NCBI RefSeq assembly: GCF_030063145.1
Contig: NZ_JASISM010000006.1
Span: 1-64,000, forward strand
DNA length: 64,000 bases
Reading direction: 5' to 3'
Source: Cryobacterium sp. PH31-L1
GTDB taxonomy: Bacteria; Actinomycetota; Actinomycetes; Actinomycetales; Microbacteriaceae
Positions 63,803 to 64,000 of this stretch are shown here, one piece after another (positions within the stretch are counted from its first letter, which is position 1; every line of letters begins with the position of its first letter). The notes below the pieces were generated by a model that searched no databases, was not told where the DNA came from, and saw nothing but the letters and a program-made list of their open reading frames with translations. Position numbers and translations under genes: made by a program.

Positions 63803-64000
63803 ATGACCGGATACATTCTTCGACGCGTTCTCCAGGCGATTCCCGTGTTTCTGGGAACGACCTTCCTCATCTATTTCATGGTGTTCGCCATGCCCGGTGA
63901 TCCGATTCTCGCTCTGTTCCCCGGTCGATCGCCCGATCCGGCGGTTGTCGCCCAACTCCGGGCGCAATACCACCTCGACCAGCCGTTCATCGTTCAGTAC
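63803..64000 (+). CDS. Oligopeptide ABC transporter permease, N-terminal part
   Basis: The window end cuts this gene after 66 codons. MTGYILRRVLQAIPVFLGTT then FLIYFMVFAMPGDPILALFPGR is the first membrane helix and periplasmic start of an OppB/DppB-type permease, with the usual DP motif. It sits 198 bases after the binding-protein stop, behind the hairpin. A weak ribosome site precedes the ATG. Confidence 0.88.
   Translation, partial: MTGYILRRVLQAIPVFLGTTFLIYFMVFAMPGDPILALFPGRSPDPAVVAQLRAQYHLDQPFIVQY

Overview
The window is high-GC DNA from an actinobacterium, most likely of the family Microbacteriaceae (Cryobacterium-like). The evidence is the mycothiol gene mca next to a DUF4307 gene, a single-chain GcvP, frequent GTG/TTG starts, a PIN-PhoH protein, and the very frequent word GCATCCG/CGGATGC inside genes. 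Most of the window is ordinary chromosome, with small accessory insertions. No tRNA, rRNA or CRISPR array was found.

Layout. 1-189 is the end of an IS21-type insertion sequence; 190-530 is empty. 531-4800 (minus) holds RidA, a DHFR-like reductase, a Ppx/GppA phosphatase and a secreted/membrane Ig-repeat protein. 4987-8797 holds a catalytically broken GH1 glycosidase homologue, an ABC-2 exporter pair and a SOUL protein. 8985-11904 holds lemA-htpX and a YcaQ-type DNA glycosylase. 12020-18670 carries an AI-2E exporter, ilvA, greA, DUF4307, mca, a small membrane protein, hemolysin III and an isoprenyl transferase. 18732-25769 holds a class V aminotransferase homologue, phoH2, and a probable minus-strand operon xseA-xseB-DUF4245-carbonic anhydrase-fumC. 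25866-33214 holds ispH, fbaA, glpX, rmuC (with a five-copy pentapeptide repeat), a DEDD exonuclease and ychF.

33215-34400 is an accessory island directly behind ychF. It contains higBA, an acetyltransferase remnant and a cysteine-rich DUF2695-like gene, and it ends in a near copy of the last 32 bases of ychF. 34401-36968 holds an SDR-like protein, a DoxX-like protein, an HhH-GPD glycosylase and a DUF2461 protein.

37023-46778 is the most distinctive locus: four hydantoinase/acetone-carboxylase-family subunits plus a fifth unknown gene, transcribed away from an AcoR-like activator. Subunit sizes and content resemble the five-subunit acetophenone carboxylase more than the three-subunit acetone carboxylase. 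A perfect palindrome, GTGTCCCA-CAT-TGGGACAC, lies in the divergent promoter.

46765-54564 holds an MFS transporter, a rhodanese lipoprotein with a CsoR/CstR-like operator, a 38-residue cysteine-rich protein, an ABC-F ATPase, a proteorhodopsin-type light-driven proton pump with its own promoter and terminator, a LysR-type HTH-only protein, a LON-domain protein and an ABC exporter. 54621-60030 holds tag and a gcvT-gcvH-gcvP operon led by a tandem glycine riboswitch. 60031-61651 holds an inverted repeat, mazEF and a CPBP protease. 61991-64000 starts an oligopeptide ABC importer (oppA, oppB cut by the window end).

Several intergenic regions carry long inverted repeats. Two of them (6.5 kb and 10.5 kb) have the same flanks but different stem sequences that still pair, which suggests a dispersed element under structural selection.
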